This document shows positions 7,121-8,458 of a stretch of 8,458 bases of DNA, piece by piece. The DNA is from Firmicutes bacterium UBA5486. GTDB taxonomy: Bacteria > Bacillota > UBA4882 > UBA10575. Below the pieces are notes generated by a model that did no database searches, was not told the origin of the DNA, and worked only from the letters and a program-made list of their open reading frames with translations. Every line of letters starts with the position of its first letter. The first letter of the stretch is position 1. The position numbers were made by a program, and so were the translations under genes. The stretch covers positions 23,859-32,316 of the forward strand of contig DIPO01000073.1 of NCBI GenBank assembly GCA_002427045.1, written 5' to 3'.

Positions 7121-7149
7121 TTGACAGCCAATTGGTCTAAGTTTATAAT
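7121..7149 (+). promoter_or_regulatory. Perfect consensus sigma-A promoter of the histidine kinase gene
   Basis: TTGACA (7121-7126) and TATAAT (7144-7149) match the sigma-A consensus at all twelve positions with the optimal 17-base spacer. The start codon is 36 bases past the -10 box, giving a leader of about 30 bases. The spacer contains the palindrome CCAATTGG (7128-7135), a position where a bound repressor would block RNA polymerase. The operator role is inferred. Confidence 0.85.
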
Positions 7150-7185
7150 AATAAATACTAATTAATTCCAGACAGAGGGTTGACG

Positions 7186-8403
7186 ATGTCCAAAAATATG
7201 ATTCGTATTGTTACCACAATTCTTATATTTTTAGCTCATATAGCGGCGTACTTTCAATTTCATTGTCAGATAGAAGTGGTGTCTTTTCCCCAAGACTGGA
7301 TCAGAAATTTTGGAATATTACTTACAATTTCATTGATGATAACGTTTATTATCCCTATTTGCCGCAAAAAAGGAATCTTATGGTTCCTTTTTATCTTTAA
7401 GGCTACAATTTTATGGGTAATAGGGTTGCCTTTGGGAAACTATCTTGGAGTAGAAATTACTCTCTTGTCATCTTTAGTTATTGAAGCTAGTATCTACATT
7501 TCAGAGTTGTGGCATGGGGTGATCTTTGCTTTTTTAGTAAGCGTGTTAATTATAGTATCACAACGAACGATTACTGCTTGGAATATATTAATGCCAGTAC
7601 CTTCAACTCACGATTTGATTTCGATGATCGTATATGTTGGGATGGTTTTCGTTTTAGGTGTATTTTTGAGAATTCAAAATAATAGCCAAATTTCCTATGC
7701 CGAGTTAAACCAGAAGTTACATGAAGCATCTTTAAATTTAGCACAGGCGAATTTACAGCTCCAGGAATATGCGGTTATGGCTGAACAACAAGCGGAACTA
7801 TCTGAACGAAAGAGGTTAGCTAGGGAAATTCACGATACTTTAGCTTATACACTTACAAATTTGATAATGATGTTAGAAGCAGCCTTGGATTTGACTAAAG
7901 GTGATCGAAAAACTCTTATAGAGCATTTAGTTTTAGCTCGTGATCAAGCTAAAGCAGGTCTATCTGAGGTTAGAAGGGCATTACAAGCGTTACGTCCAAC
8001 GGAAATTGCTGAAATGACTGGACTTAAAGCCATTTTTCACTTGGTCAAAACATTTACTAAAGCAACTAATATTGATGTTACGTTGAATATGGGTGATGCT
8101 CCTTTAACTTTCGGTCCGGAAGCTGATTTAACTGCGTATCGGTTGGTTCAGGAAGGTATTACTAATGCTATGCGTCATGGACTTGCTACTAAGATTATTA
8201 TCTCTATGGCCTGTAAAGGGAAAGGGGTAATTATTTCAATTAAAGATAATGGCATCGGAACTAGTCAACTTCAAACAGGATTTGGGCTAATGGGTATGCG
8301 GGAACGCATTGAAAAATTGGGGGGAGAATTGGAGATTTTTAGTAAACCAGGAGAAGGTTTTTTTCTTTCCGCATGGCTTCCGTTTGCTGAAGGATATGGA
8401 TAA
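7186..8403 (+). CDS. Membrane sensor histidine kinase, NarL/DesK/LiaS type (HisKA_3)
   Basis: A 405-residue two-component sensor that autophosphorylates on histidine and passes phosphate to a NarL-type response regulator. The N-terminal 165 residues are mostly hydrophobic, with about six predicted membrane helices (roughly 5-22, 42-60, 64-83, 86-105, 110-126, 143-163) and no large extracellular domain. A polar, probably coiled-coil linker (about 170-205) leads to the HisKA_3 motif ERKRLAREIHDTL, with phospho-acceptor H216. The HATPase_c domain shows the N-box QEGITNAMRH (322-331), DNGIG (354-358) and GFGLMGMRERI (365-375). The frame opens with TTG at 7180, but GAGGG (7175-7179) is six bases before the ATG at 7186, so I use that start. 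It follows a perfect consensus promoter. No partner regulator lies in the window, and the signal is unknown. An envelope-stress or membrane-state sensor is plausible from the topology. Confidence 0.92.
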   Translation: MSKNMIRIVTTILIFLAHIAAYFQFHCQIEVVSFPQDWIRNFGILLTISLMITFIIPICRKKGILWFLFIFKATILWVIGLPLGNYLGVEITLLSSLVIEASIYISELWHGVIFAFLVSVLIIVSQRTITAWNILMPVPSTHDLISMIVYVGMVFVLGVFLRIQNNSQISYAELNQKLHEASLNLAQANLQLQEYAVMAEQQAELSERKRLAREIHDTLAYTLTNLIMMLEAALDLTKGDRKTLIEHLVLARDQAKAGLSEVRRALQALRPTEIAEMTGLKAIFHLVKTFTKATNIDVTLNMGDAPLTFGPEADLTAYRLVQEGITNAMRHGLATKIIISMACKGKGVIISIKDNGIGTSQLQTGFGLMGMRERIEKLGGELEIFSKPGEGFFLSAWLPFAEGYG

Positions 8404-8458
8404 ATAAATTGTTAATATAAATTAGAGAACACTTAATCAAGCTTTTTGCGTTGTGTCC

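Noticed and set aside
8404..8458. Start of a response regulator gene or terminator after the kinase
   Set aside because: No start codon with a ribosome-binding site and no stable stem with a T-tract can be seen in the final 55 bases.

Overview
The window reads as chromosomal DNA of a low-GC Gram-positive-type bacterium, most likely a Bacillota member of the Clostridia or a related lineage. The reasons are AT-rich spacers, strong purine-rich Shine-Dalgarno sites, a consensus sigma-A promoter, and a sugar-acid gene set (UxaE-type tagaturonate epimerase plus a LarA-type nickel epimerase) typical of fermentative anaerobes. The genus cannot be named from the sequence. All five real genes lie on the + strand.

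Positions 1-4823 form a sugar-acid region. It starts with gnd (NADP-type 6-phosphogluconate dehydrogenase). A hairpin with a poor T-tract follows, then a LarA-superfamily (DUF2088) nickel-dependent 2-hydroxyacid racemase/epimerase with all its catalytic residues, then uxaE (tagaturonate/fructuronate epimerase). A strong intrinsic terminator closes the region. Gnd acts on a phosphorylated aldonate and UxaE on keto-hexuronates. The LarA-like enzyme between them is therefore more likely an aldonate C2 epimerase, for example gluconate/mannonate, than a lactate racemase. That substrate is an inference from context.

Positions 4744-5326 are 583 bases without a gene. Inside lies a roughly 318-bp segment (4852-5169) bounded by 29-bp imperfect terminal inverted repeats with 26 of 29 bases matching. 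It has no coding capacity and looks like a MITE-type non-autonomous element. Its right end may carry an outward promoter towards glnS.

Positions 5327-7012 encode a full-length glutaminyl-tRNA synthetase (GlnRS). After a 173-bp gap holding a perfect TTGACA-17-TATAAT promoter with a palindrome in its spacer, positions 7186-8403 encode a membrane sensor histidine kinase of the NarL/DesK/LiaS type (HisKA_3). Its response regulator is not in the window and may start just beyond the right edge. The last 55 bases contain no recognisable gene.
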